Shown: positions 24,031-35,639 of the stretch, in pieces | How the letters are laid out: each line of letters starts with the position of its first letter | How positions within the stretch are numbered: the stretch's first letter is position 1 | Source: Cycas panzhihuaensis | Lineage: Eukaryota; Cycadophyta | Assembly: GCA_023213395.1 (NCBI GenBank) | Contig: CM041465.1 | Location: forward strand, 191,091,741 to 191,155,740 | Direction: 5' to 3' | Length of the DNA: 64,000 bases | The notes under the pieces: model-generated | What the model was told of the DNA's origin: nothing | What the model saw: only the letters and a program-made list of their open reading frames with translations | Database searches by the model: none | Translations under genes and position numbers: made by a program

Positions 24031-25028
24031 ATCACCAAGGTCACCTTAATTATAGAAGCATCACACTATTAAAAAATATTAAAAATGGTGGAAGGATTAC
24101 TATATTTTTCATGTTCAGATAGTATTTGTGAAGGATGCATGTATGAGAAGTATCACTACTATCCTTTTGCCCAAGACAATACCTAGAGAGTCAAGGAGAA
24201 GCTTAAACTTGTACATATAGACGTGATGGGACTACTCATGAACCCTTCCATTTCAGGATCTCAGTATAACTTAGTATTTATAGATGACTATACTAGGAAG
24301 GCCTAGGTATATTTTCTAAAGAATAATTTAGATATATTTGATTACTTCTATGATTAGAAAATAAGTGTTGAAAATGAAAGTAATAAGAAGATTAAAATAT
24401 TGAGAAGTAATAATAGGAAGGAATATGAAAATTATATGTTTGATTAGTTCTTACATAGGAAAAAGTATACCATGATGGAGATGGAAAGGTGTATGGTGCA
24501 CTCAAAAACTTGCCACTAATATTTTGGGTAGAGATTATAACTACTACAATTTATACTTTAAATTGGGTACCCACTTAAGCATTTCATAGAATGACCCCTA
24601 AAGAGAAATGGATCAGTTGTAAACCTATCATTATCTATTTAAAAATATTTGGCTGTGTTGGATATGCATATATCCCAAAAGAATGTTATAAGAGTTTGAA
24701 GTGTATTTTTGTGGGATATTCTAATTAAAATAAATTTTATAGAATATGGGATCTACAAGGGAGAAAATTTGTGATTAGTTGAGATATTAAATTTAATGAG
24801 TCATTAACATATCATGATAATAAGTCATCAGAATATCCCTTTTACCCCCCACTACTTCTATTTCCAAATTCATCAATTGAAGAGGATGATGAGCTAGCCT
24901 TTAGAATTCAAGAGGAAGTTGGATCAAGTGGTGAGAGTAATAATGAGGAGCTATCACATAAAGAAGTACCTCTACCACTAGGTCCTTATATATTATTATG
25001 GGTAAGGAAGATAATAAAGGATTATGGA
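24031..25028 (+). pseudogene. Copia-C integrase remnant
   Basis: The core is recognisable from HIDVMGLLM (about 24218; first Asp), the FIDDYTRKA strand, and LRSNNRKEY (about 24403), where the second catalytic Asp is Asn. The third motif is not clear. C-terminal LKCIFVGYS appears near 24699. Numerous stops and frame changes. Confidence 0.72.
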
Positions 25029-26254
25029 GTGGTGATGCATACCCTTGATGATGAAAGGAGAATAAGAAGTCAACATACCAGTCAAACTCTACTAGTAGAC
25101 ATCCATAACTCCAATGATATTATTTCATATAACAAAGTGAAGGATGGTCTACAATGGAGAGTTATGATAGAAGAGAAGTACGGTTCACTTATAAAAAATA
25201 ACACATGGGATTTGGTTCTACTCCCTCTAATAAAGAGCCTTGTTGGATGCAAGTGGGACTACAAAACTAAATTTTTCTCTAATGGCGAGGTGAACAAGTA
25301 TAAGGCTAGGCTTGTTGCTCAAGGGTTTAAACAAAATTAAGGAATTAATTATAAGGAGATATTTGTACTAGTCTCTAAGATAATGATAGTTTATTTGATC
25401 ATTTCCTTAGCAGATTTATATGGTTGGGAGTTGCACAAGATAGATGTTAAGTTCATACTTCTTAATAGGGATCTAAAGGAGGAGATTTACATGTCACAGG
25501 CTTTGAGATTCATTAAGAGAAGCTAGGAGCATTTTGTGTGTCGATTGAAGAAATCACTCTATGGCCTAAAACAAGCATCATGTGCTTAGTATAAGAAGAT
25601 TTATGCTAAGTTGAAGGAAAGAGGATTTGTTGTTTTGGATCTAGACCCAAATCTATATGTGAAAAGGAGTGGGACCTCAATAGTAACTATTGTATTGTAT
25701 ATGGATCTGTAATAAGATTATTGTAGGAGTCAAGTCCAATTTGGGAGCTACCTTTGATATGATAGACCTCGGGTAACTTCACTACCCCTTGGGTATTCAA
25801 GTGAGTCAAATAGAAGATGAGATCATGTTATTGTAAACACAGTATATAAAGAACCTACTAGAAAAGTTTAGGATGTAGGATTATAAGTTGGTTATAATAC
25901 AATATGCTAAGGGCATAAGACTATAGAAAGATGTGGTCAAATCCTCTATAGATGGAATAATGTACCATCAATTTGTAGGGAATTTAATCTATTTGACTCA
26001 TACCATACTAGATATCACCTATGCCATTGAATTAGCTTCTCAATATATGCAAAATCCTTAGGAACTACATTGGGTTGTACTGGAGCAGATTTTGAAATAC
26101 TTAAAGGGGACACCCAATCTTGGTCTTGAAGACCATTATGGTAAGGAGATAAAGTTATATGGCTACACTAATGCTAATTTGGAGGAGACTCTGATGATCG
26201 TAAGCCCACTACTAGATACATCTTTAGTGTTGATAGTACATCTTCAAATAATAA
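25029..26254 (+). pseudogene. Copia-C reverse transcriptase/RNase H remnant (first duplicate)
   Basis: The open frame 25029-25340 carries LVGCKWDYKTKF and YKARLVAQGFKQN, the copia fingers. WELHKIDVKFILLNRDLKEEIYM and the LKKSLYGLKQAS block follow, the latter inside the duplicated unit that starts at 25457. Here the YVDD active site is missing: about 20 bases are deleted at 25701-25711 compared with 30830-30850 in the second copy. RNase H stops at DDRKPTTRYIFSVDSTSS (about 26195-26247), where a Copia-B-type LTR begins. Confidence 0.83.
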
Positions 26255-26452
26255 TGTTTTATGTCCTCTAGGCTCCTTTCTTAAATTAACATGAGGGTTA
26301 TATGTCAAACCTCTCTTTAATATAATTCATCCATGTGGCTTATATGCATAAGCTTTAATAATAGTACATAATATACGTGATGTATTTATATGAGAGTTAT
26401 ACTCTCTTTTTAATAAATTAGAGTTATTTCAGATCAAATGCTTATCTTTACA
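26255..26452 (+). repeat. Copia-B-family LTR, duplicate 1
   Basis: Matches 31407-31604 closely and 10521-10716 more distantly. It interrupts Copia-C RNase H. The part between the LTR and its primer site is deleted here (AAGATC joined to TTTGATCTAGGG), whereas the second duplicate keeps it. Confidence 0.8.
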
Positions 26453-26625
26453 CTATCTCATTCTTAGATTATCAAAGAATAAAGATCTTTGATCTAGGGT
26501 ATCTCCTTGAAGGGACTACTTGATGGGGCTTCTTGTTGGCCACTTAAAAAGACTTAGAGACCAATGTAGAAGACTTCAAGCTTTACAAAGATTCATCACT
26601 CAAACTTTGAATCATACCAAACTAT

Positions 26626-27044
26626 TAACAAAGTAGATTTAAGAGGGGATAATGAAGAATAAGCTAAATAATATTTACATACATAATAATTTAGATCATA
26701 GATATATAAGCACACTAAAATATAGAGGAGAAGAAATTAATCCAATCTCTAAAATAGCTTAGATAAAAGTTAACAACATAATAAAACACTCATCTCCTAA
26801 TCTTTATCAATACAAGAGATAATGATCTCTATTTATAGGTGAGAGAGCTCCCCTCAAGGTTACTATATAATTACCAAGCATCAATCATGTATACACTTAT
26901 GCAAACATGCCAAGAATAGGGAAGGGGGTCATGGACCCTTAAGTTACAATATGTTATAACACTAAAAAAAGTGTGCACTTATACATTAAGAATAAAATGC
27001 ATAATTAATATATAACTTAATAATAAAACATAAATGTTCTAGCA
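26626..27044 (-). repeat. Copia-E 3' LTR, duplicate 1
   Basis: 419 bp, matched by 31826-32236 and by the 5' LTR 42347-42765 in the same orientation. Minus-strand TATA box CTATAAATAG at 26838-26829. The outer edge is preceded by ACTAT (26621-26625), the target duplication. The inner edge abuts a polypurine tract on the minus strand (27056-27045, AAAGGGGGA). Confidence 0.9.
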
Positions 27045-27056
27045 TCCCCCTTTAAA

Positions 27057-28130
27057 ATTTATATTATTAAGTCATACACCAAGGCCATCTCTAAAATACT
27101 CAAACTTTTCCCTACTAAGTATTTTAGTAAAAATGTATACTAGCTATTGATCTATTGGCCTGTATATAAGGTCAATCTCACCATTTTAAATATGCTCCTT
27201 GATAAAATAAACATGAACCTCAATGTGCTTCATTTCAATATGAAAATTAAGATTCTTAGTCAATTTTAGCACACTTTAGTTATCATAGTATAAATTGGTA
27301 GAATGTATTTATTCAAGTCTAAGTTCATTAAAAATACTCCTAAGCCATATAGCCTTGGCATTCCATTTATTGTAGCTATGTATTCCACTTTTGTAGCAGA
27401 GAGAATTATATTAGGTTGCTTCTTGTAACTTCATAAGATAACAATTTAACCTAAGGTTGATCTCTGACTATCCTAACAACCAACCTAATCATAATTTGAG
27501 AACCCATACATAATAAAGTCCCCATTATGTGTGTATTATAAAGTATGTTGTAATGTGACTTTCAAATATTTGAGAATATATTTTATAGGATTTTAGTGTC
27601 TTTGATTAGGTTAAAACATGAATCGAGAACATGTCTAATATTAGTTAAATAAATAAGACTACCCACCATTGCTTGTAAAAGGTGGAATTTACTAAATTTA
27701 CTTTCTTATCAAGTGATAGTTTAATATTAGTCTCCATTAGGGTAGGTGTAAGTTTGTAGTCTTCTATTATAAATCACTATAAAATATCCGAAGTGTGTTT
27801 TTCTTAAGATATAAATATATTGCTTGATTATTATTGCACCTCAATATCAAGAAAATAGTGGAGAAGTCTAAGATCTATCATCCTAAAGTTCCTTTTTAAA
27901 TCCCTTTAGAGACTCTCAATTATAGCAGTATCACTATCAATGATAATTAAATCATCAACATATAATATAATAAAAGTCACATACTAGTTTTAAACTTTTA
28001 TATATAAGTTTAAATCTGATGAGGATTAATGAAACCCATGTCTCATAAAGTAATCATCAATTTTGTTGAACCACATATGCAGTTCCTACTTCAAGTCATG
28101 AAGACTTTTTAAGGTGACAAACCATATGTT
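27057..28130 (-). pseudogene. Copia-E RNase H/reverse transcriptase, duplicate 1
   Basis: Read on the minus strand from 28130 downward. CHLKKSLHDLK-stop-ELHMWFNKIDD (28118-28050) corresponds to the YGLKQAPRAW region. The active site YVDD lies at 27962-27951, followed by thumb and connection. RNase H shows LSATKVEYIATINGMPRLYGL (27410-27345) and a HIEVHVHFIKEHI-like block (27225-27175). The open end at 28131 is not a natural terminus: the Copia-F LTR is inserted there, and the rest of the RT lies at 37810-38110. Confidence 0.85.
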
Positions 28131-28135
28131 ATTTA

Positions 28136-28419
28136 TATTAGAACCTTCATGTTTTAAAGTTAAGTTATGTATTATCTAAACTAACTTTACCACTTAATGT
28201 GATAAAGTACACAAACATCTTTCTCTAATGTGTGTGTGATGTTGTAACTTAAGGGTCAATGGACCCTTTATTCTTATATTTACATATTTGTATATTTGTA
28301 TATATATATGGGACAAGCATCTTTTATACAAAGAGTTTGCGTGAATGTTTAAAAAGTATCAAATATATAGCTCCCTAAAAAGTCTCTAACTCTTCTATAT
28401 ATTAAGACTATTTTCTTAT

Positions 28420-28452
<33 letters not shown>

Positions 28453-28627
28453 TGATGTAAAATTATATTATTCATTTGAATATATGTCAATTTTATTTTA
28501 GAGCTAAGATTAATTTCAACTCCTCCATTGCTAATACTCATATTTGCTTGCTTTTTTTATACTATTGTTTGATACTAATCATCAAGCCCTTACTTTTTAT
28601 TCTCTCTATTAAACCCATTTGTTTCCA
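28136..28627 (+). repeat. Copia-F 5' LTR, duplicate 1
   Basis: 492 bp, matching 33329-33812 and the 3' LTR 37335-37804. The first dinucleotide is TA instead of TG, in both duplicates. It contains a (GA)n run (28422-28450). It is preceded by ATTTA, which is the left target duplication, and followed by a decayed primer site TGGTATTAGA (28631-28640). Confidence 0.88.
28422..28450 (+). repeat. (AG)n microsatellite in Copia-F LTR
   Basis: About 14 AG units; the second duplicate has about 10 (33615-33635) and the 3' LTR about 5, so it is length-variable. Confidence 0.9.
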
Positions 28628-28640
28628 TTATGGTATTAGA

Positions 28641-30591
28641 TCTACTTGGTAGGGGATTACCTATTATTCTAAAGGCTTAGAAGATTGTACCAAAAACCCT
28701 TGATGATGACCTTCACTCTTTGAAGTTGCATTTTGTTCTAGCTTACTCTATCTCTTATCTCAAAATTAATATTTTTAAGGGTTTCAAATCAATAAACTTT
28801 TTTAATTAAAAAATCTGAGGTTTATTTTACATTTGCAAGAAGGAAAACAGAAGGAAAATTTTTTTTCATCATTTTTTGTATCAAAGAAATCAATATTATA
28901 GGTTTTCTTGATTATTAGTGAAGTGTGTTGTAGCCCACACTCTAATTTGAGCTAGCTCTATTATCTTGATTATTATTAAGCACTCTTCTTTTGATAAGGA
29001 ACACTGTCACAGAGAAAAACCTTGGTGGGTATCCTTCTTTTAATAAATTTTGAGGAAAATCCACTCATTGTGACGCAAGAAATGCTATAGAATGAATAAG
29101 AAGTAGTGTTGGGGCCTATTCAAAAGTCAAACAAAAGATTTCATAGTGTATGGTTCACTCTCAAAGCCATGGCAATTCGTATCATACTCCACAATTGAGT
29201 ACTCCTTAAAGCATACATAGAGCATTTTCTTCCTTATTTCATTACCAAAATCTCATGAAAATACTCTAGAACCATGACATTATGTTAAGGATTATAGATC
29301 CATCAACCTCTAAAACATTTAGTAAGTAAATTGATTAATTTAATCAATGTTTCTTAATTGTATACACATGTTCCCATACAATTTTCATATTTGAATGAAA
29401 AAAAATATTTACTTTTACTTTTGTTTATAACTTTAGGATATAAAATTTAGCATATGCTAAGAATATTCTATTTTTAATCAATTTTATTTTCTAAATTTTA
29501 TTTGTTAAGTGATTTTTCATTATTATTTTATCATGTCTAAAGGTAAATCACTTTAATTTTTGGTTTTTATGTTTGATAAACATATTAAAAAAATTTCAAG
29601 TGTGTTTATCACAGCAAAAAATTGTGATTTGACTTATTTTAGTATATTTATAAAAAAAATCACACTTGTATATATTTTAAGACTCCCTACATAGTGCCAT
29701 TCTTAGTCTTTAATCATTAAAAATGACTGAAATCACTTCATATAGATAGAAAATCTTTGTTTTTTTTTTTGTGTGTTAGGAATATTTAAAGTCCTAATGT
29801 CTTCTTGGTGGCCGTTTATCCTTTTATGAAGTGATTAAGATCTTATAAATAATCGTTAGTTTAAAACTAAAGAAGGAATATTCTCCAAGCACCACAAACC
29901 AAGTAAGTATTTTCATTAATACTTGAAGGAATTTCCCAAGTATATTCTAATTTTTTTAAAACTTGAAAAATGTTCTTCAAGCAACAATCACTTTACAAGT
30001 ACATTTTTATAAAGTTTTAAGAAATCATCATTTTAACATCAACAACATATTAAATACAAATCAATTGATTTAATCCACATAATATTTAAATTAATTAAAA
30101 AAAAAATAGTGGAAGAGACCCAAAAAGATTAAACCTTAACTCTTATCTTGAGATTGGTGCATTCCCTAGGGAACCAACCAATTGTATGGTTAGTGCATAA
30201 TAATTGAGACTTATATTATGAGAAAGGAGGTTTAAATATGGTGTTATTAGAGATATAAACTCCAAAGAAAGCATGGTATGATCATGTAGATCAACCTTAC
30301 TTCACTTGTTTTAAATTTTGATCTTGGCCAACAATTGGATTTATTAGAAAGAATAAGGTTGAACCAACTCTAAACCTTAGCTCTCCACTTTCATTTATAT
30401 TCTTTAGTTGTTGGATCTTTCTAATAAGATTAGTATTATCAATATACCTATGAGTGGAACTTTAATGGAAATAACTTTCAGTCTCCAAGTTAATTATTTA
30501 GTTATAAAGTTTTTTAAATAACTTAAACAAAATACCTCTATGCATACTTAATATAAGTCACATCAAGTTAGTGGACCTGATAACTTTTAAG
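28641..30591 (+). other. Copia-F leader and gag start, duplicate 1
   Basis: Untranslated leader followed by the first codons of gag from about 30430. The copy ends at the duplication junction, where TTTTAAG is joined directly to the reverse transcriptase of Copia-C. No other gene is present. Confidence 0.75.
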
Positions 30592-31406
30592 ACTTCTTAA
30601 TAGGGATCTAAAGGAGGAGATTTACATGTCACAGCTTTGAGATTCATTAAGAGAAGCTAGGAGCATTTTGTGTGTCGATTGAAGAAATCACTCTATGGCC
30701 TAAAACAAGCATCATGTACTTAGTATAAGAAGATTTATGCCAAGTTGAAGGAAAAAGTTTGCTATTTTGGATATAGACCCAAATCTATATGTGAAAAGGA
30801 GTGGGACATCAATAGTAACTATTGTGTTGTATGTGGATGATTTACTCATCAGAGGCAACTGTAATAAGATTATTGTAGGAGTCAAGTCTAATTTGAGAGC
30901 TACATTTTATATGATAGACCTCGGGTAACTTCACTACTTATTGGTTATTCAAGTGAGTCAGATGGAAGATTAGATCATGTTGTTGTAAACACAGTATATA
31001 AAGAACCTACTAGAAAAGTTTAGGATGTAGGATTGCAAGTTGGTTGTAATACAATATGCTAAGGGCATAAGACTATAGAAACATATGGCCAAATCCTCTA
31101 TAGATGGAATAATGTACCATCAATTGGTAGGGAATTTGATCTATTTGACTCATACCATATTAGATATCACCTATTCTATTGAATTAGTTTCTCAATATAT
31201 GTAAAATCCTTAGGAACTACATTGGGTTGTACTGGAGCAGATTTTGAAATACTTGAAGGGGACACCCAATCTTGGTCTTGAAGACCATTATGGTAAGGAG
31301 ATAAAGTTATATGGATACACTAATGCTAATTAGGAGGAGACTCTGATGATCGTAAGTCCATTACTAGATACATCTTTAGTGTTGATAGTACATCTTTAAA
31401 TAATAA
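30592..31406 (+). pseudogene. Copia-C reverse transcriptase/RNase H, duplicate 2
   Basis: Starts in mid-domain at the duplication junction. It has SLYGLKQAS and keeps the catalytic YVDD (30830-30841) followed by LLIRGN, which copy 1 has lost. RNase H sequence continues to the LTR at 31407. It lacks the N-terminal RT half and a promoter, so it cannot be functional. Confidence 0.83.
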
Positions 31407-31670
31407 TGTTTTATGTCCTCTAGGCTCCTTTCTTAAATTAACATGAGGGTTATATGTCAAACCTCTCTTTAATATAATTCATCCATGTGGCTTATATGCA
31501 TAAGCTTTAATAATAGTACATAATATACATGATGTATTTATATGAGAGTTATACTCTCTTTTTAATAAATTAGAGTTATTTCAGATCAAATGCTTATCTT
31601 TACATTATCTCATTCTTAGATTATCAAAGAATAAAGATCATTTGTCTTTTCTACTTCAAAATTATTTTAC
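31407..31670 (+). repeat. Copia-B-family LTR with primer site, duplicate 2
   Basis: The LTR starts TGTTTTATG and runs to just before GGTATCAGAGC (31671-31681), a tRNA-iMet primer site followed by a leader-like sequence. The element behind it is entered by Copia-E at 31825 and would resume at 42771. Confidence 0.78.
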
Positions 31671-31825
31671 GGTATCAGAGCAACTTTGGTCTAGGGTATC
31701 TCCTTGAAGGGACTACTTGATGGGGGCTTCTTGTTGGCCGCTTAAAAAGACTTAGAGAGACCAATGTAGAAGACTTCAACCTTTACAAAGATTCATCACT
31801 CAGACTTTGAATCATACCAAACTAT

Positions 31826-32236
31826 TAACAAAGTAGATTAAGAGGGGATAATGAAGAATGAGCTAAATAATATTCACATACATAATAATTTAGATCATAG
31901 ACATATAAGCACACTAAAATATAGAGGAGAGGAAATTAATCCAATCTCTAAAATAGCTTAGATAAAAGTCTACAATATAATAAAACACTCATCTCTCAAT
32001 CTTTATCAATACAAGAGATAATTATCTCTATTTATATGTGAGAGATCTCCCCTCAAGGTTACTACATAAGCATCAATCATGTATACACTTATGCAAACAT
32101 GCCAAGAATAGGGAAGGGGGTCATGGACCCTTAAGTTACAATATGTTATAACACTAGAAAAAGTGTGCACTTATACATTAATTATAAAATACATAATTAA
32201 TATATAACTTAATAATAAATCATAAATGTTATAACA
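31826..32236 (-). repeat. Copia-E 3' LTR, duplicate 2
   Basis: 411 bp. Same boundaries as the first duplicate, with ACTAT before it and a minus-strand polypurine tract after it. Confidence 0.9.
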
Positions 32237-32248
32237 TCCCCCTTTAAT

Positions 32249-33323
32249 ATTTATATTGTTTAGTCATATACCAAGGCCATCTCTAAAATACTCAAACTTT
32301 TCCCTACTAAGTATTTTGGTAAAAATGTATACTAGTTGTTGATCTATTGGCCTATGTATAGGGTCAATCTCACCATTTTATAAATGCTCCTTGATAAAAT
32401 AAACATGAACCTCAATTTGTTTCATTTCAATATGAAAATTAAGATTCTTAGTCAACTTTAGCACACTTTAGTTACCATAGTATAAATTGGTAGGATGTGT
32501 CTACTCAAGTCAAAGTTCATTAATAATACTCCTAAGCCATATAGCCTTGGCATTCCATTTATTATATCTATGCATTCCACTTTTTTAGCAGAGAGAATTA
32601 TATTAGGTTGCTTCTTGTAACTTCATAAGATAACAATTAACCTACGGTTGATCTCTGACTATCCTAACAACCAACCTAATCACAATTTGAGAAACCATAC
32701 ATAGTAAAGTCCTCATTATGTATGTATTATAAAGCATGTTGTAATGTACCTTTCAAATATTTGAGAATATATTTTATAAGATTTTAATGTCTTTGATTAG
32801 GTTAAAACATGAATCGAGAACATGTCTAATATTAGTTAAATAAATAAGACTACCCACCATTACTTGTAAAAGGTGGAATTTACTAATTTTGCTTCCTTAT
32901 CAAGTGATAGTTTAATATTAGTCTCCATTAGGATATGTGTAAGTTTGTAGTCTTCTATTATAAATCACTATAAAATATCCTAAGTGTGTTTTACTTATGA
33001 TATAAATATATTGCTTGGTTATTATTACACCTCAATATCAAGAAAATAGTGAAGAAGTCTAAGATCTATCATCCTAAAGTTCCTTTTTAAATCCCTTTAA
33101 AGACTCTCAACTATAGCAGTATCACTATCAATGATAATTAAATCATCGAGATATAATATAATAAAAGTCACATACTAGTTTTAAACTTTTATATATAAGT
33201 TTAAATCTGATGAGGATTAATGAAACCCATGCCTCACAAAGTAATCATCAATTTTGGAGAACCACATATGCGTTCCTACTTCAAAATTTGTACAAAGACT
33301 TTTAAGGTGACAAACCATATGTT
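32249..33323 (-). pseudogene. Copia-E RNase H/reverse transcriptase, duplicate 2
   Basis: Same content as 27057-28130. The active site here reads YLDD (33153-33142) rather than YVDD. Together with the first duplicate's loss of the Copia-C YVDD, this shows the two copies have decayed independently. Confidence 0.84.
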
Positions 33324-33328
33324 ATTTA

Positions 33329-33812
33329 TATTAGAACCTTCATGTTTTAAAGTTAAGTTATGTATTATCTAAACTAACTTTACCACTTAATGTGATAAAG
33401 TACACAAACACCTTTCTCTAATGTGTGTGTGATGTTGTAACTTAAGGGTCAATGGACCCTTCATTCTTATATTTACATATTTGTATATTTGTATATATAT
33501 ATGGGACAAGCGTCTTTTATACAAAGAGTTTATGTGAATGTTTAACAAGTATCAAATATATAGCTCCCTAAAAAGTCTCTAACTCTTCTATATATTAAGA
33601 CTATTTTCTTATGTAGAGAGAGAGAGAGAGAGAGATGTGATGTAAAATTATATTATTCATTTGAATATATGTCAATTTTATTTTAGAGCTAAGATTAATT
33701 TCAACTCCTCCATTGCTAGTACTCATATTTGCTTGCCTTTTTTATATTATTGTTTGATACTAATCATCAAGCCCTTACTTTTTATTCTCTCTATTAAACC
33801 CATTTGTTTCCA
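33329..33812 (+). repeat. Copia-F 5' LTR, duplicate 2
   Basis: 484 bp; near-identical to 28136-28627 and clearly more different from its own 3' LTR partner at 37335-37804. Confidence 0.9.
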
Positions 33813-33825
33813 TTATGGTATTAGA

Positions 33826-35639
33826 TCTACTTGGTAGGGGATTACCTATTATTCTAAAGGCTTAGAAGATTGTACCAAAAACCCTTGATGATGACCTTCA
33901 CTCTTTGAAGTTGCATTTTGTTCTAACTTACTCTATCTCTTATCTCAAAATTAATATTTTTAAGGGTTTCAAATCAACAAACTTTTTAAAAAAAAAAATC
34001 TGAGGTTTATTTTACATTTGCAAGAAGGAAAATAGAAGGAAATCTTTTTTTCATCATTTTTTGTATCAAAGAAATTAATATTATAGGTTTTCTTGATTAT
34101 TAGTAAAGTGTGTTGTAGTCCACACTCTAATTCGAGCTAGCTCTATTATCTTGATTATTATTAAGCACTCTTCTTTTGATAAGGAACACTGTCACAGAGA
34201 AAAACCTTGGTGGGTATCCTTCTTTTAATAAATTTTTAGGAAAATCCACTCATTGTAAAGTAAGAAATGTTGTAGAATGAATAAGAAGTAGTGTTGGGGA
34301 CTATTCAAAAATCAAACAAAAGATTTCATAGTGTATGGTTCACTCTCAAAGCCATGGCAATTCGTATCATACTCCATAATTGAGTACTCCTTAAAGCATA
34401 CATATAGCTTTTTCTTTCTTATTTCATCACCAAAATCTCATGAAAATACTCTAGAATCATGACATTGTGTTAAGGATTATAGATCCATCGACCTCTAAAA
34501 ATTTTAGTAAGTAAATTGATCAATTTGATCAATGTTTCTTAATTGTATACACATGTTCCCATACGATTTTCATATTTGAATGAAAAAAAAAAAATTATTC
34601 TTTTACTTTTGTTTATAACTTTAGGATATAAAATTTAGCATATGCTAAGAATATTCTATTTTTAATCAATTTTATTTTCTAAATTTTATTTGTTAAGTGT
34701 TTTTTCATTATTATTTTATCATCTCTAAAGGTAAATCACTTTAATTTTTGGTTTTTAAATTTGATAAACATATTTATAAAATTGCAAGTGTGTTTATCAC
34801 ATTAAAAATTTGTGATTTGACTTATTTTAGTATATTTATTAAAAAATCACACTTGTATATATTTTAAAACTCCCTACATAGTGCCATTCTTAGTCTTTAA
34901 TCATTAAAAATGACTAAAAATCACTTCATATAGATAGAAAATCTTTTTTTTTTTTTTTTGTTAGGACTAATTTAAAGTCCTAATGTCTTCTTGGTAGGTG
35001 TTTATCCTTTTATGAAGTGATTAAAATTTTATAAATAATCATTAGTTTAACACTAAAGAAGGAATATTCTCCAAGCACCACAAACCAAGTAAGTCTTTTC
35101 ATTAATACTTGAAGGAATTTCCCAAGTATATTCTAGTTTTTTTAAAACTTGAAAAGTGTTCTTCAAGTAACAATCACTTTACAAGTACATTTTTATCAAG
35201 TTTTAAGCAAGCATCATTTCAACATCAACAACATCTCAAATACAAATCAATTGATTTAATCCACATAATATTTAAATTAATTAAAAAAAAATTAGTGGAA
35301 GAGACCCAAAAAAGATTAAACCTTATCTCTTATCTTGAGATTGGTGTATTCCCTAGGGAACCAACTAATTGTATGGTTAGTGCATAATAATTGAGACTTA
35401 TATTGTGAGAAAGGAGGTTTAAATATGGTGTTATTAGAGATATAAACTCCAAAGAAAGCATGGTATGATCATGTAGATCAACCTTATCTCACTTGTTTTA
35501 AATTTTGATCTTGACCAACTATTGGATTTATTAGAAAGAATAAGGTTGAACCAACTCTAAAGCTTAGCCCTCCACTTTCATTTATATTCTTTAGTTGTTG
35601 GATCTTCCTAATAAGATTAGGATTATCGATATACCTATG
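33826..35639 (+). other. Copia-F leader
   Basis: AT-rich untranslated leader of about 1.8 kb. The open frame at 35109-35387 lacks any domain and overlaps a stretch equally present, but broken, in duplicate 1; it is not counted as a gene. Confidence 0.6.

Larger units (their letters stand above)
13722..26254 (+). mobile_element. Copia-C: Ty1/copia element inserted in Copia-B, split by Copia-D and 3'-truncated
   Basis: 5' LTR 13722-14050, perfect tRNA-iMet primer site 14051-14062, long leader, gag (15380-16018) interrupted by Copia-D, then gag zinc knuckle, protease, integrase, reverse transcriptase and RNase H from 23413 to 26254. The RNase H breaks off at a Copia-B-type LTR, and no 3' LTR of Copia-C was found. 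Its last 0.8 kb belongs to the tandem duplication and recurs at 30592-31406. Confidence 0.78.
25457..30591 (+). repeat. Tandem duplication, copy 1 (5135 bp)
   Basis: Direct repeat of 30592-35784, matching along its whole length apart from small indels and a few changes per hundred bases by eye. It starts at ACTTCTTAATAGGG inside the Copia-C reverse transcriptase and ends at GATAACTTTTAAG inside the Copia-F gag. Contents in order: Copia-C RT/RNase H, Copia-B-type LTR, Copia-E 3' LTR and RNase H/RT (minus strand), Copia-F 5' LTR, leader and gag start. Confidence 0.95.

Noticed and set aside
35109-35387. 92-codon plus-strand open frame in the Copia-F leader
   Set aside because: The matching region in the other duplicate (29900-30190) is broken, and the sequence has no domain; chance opening in AT-rich leader.
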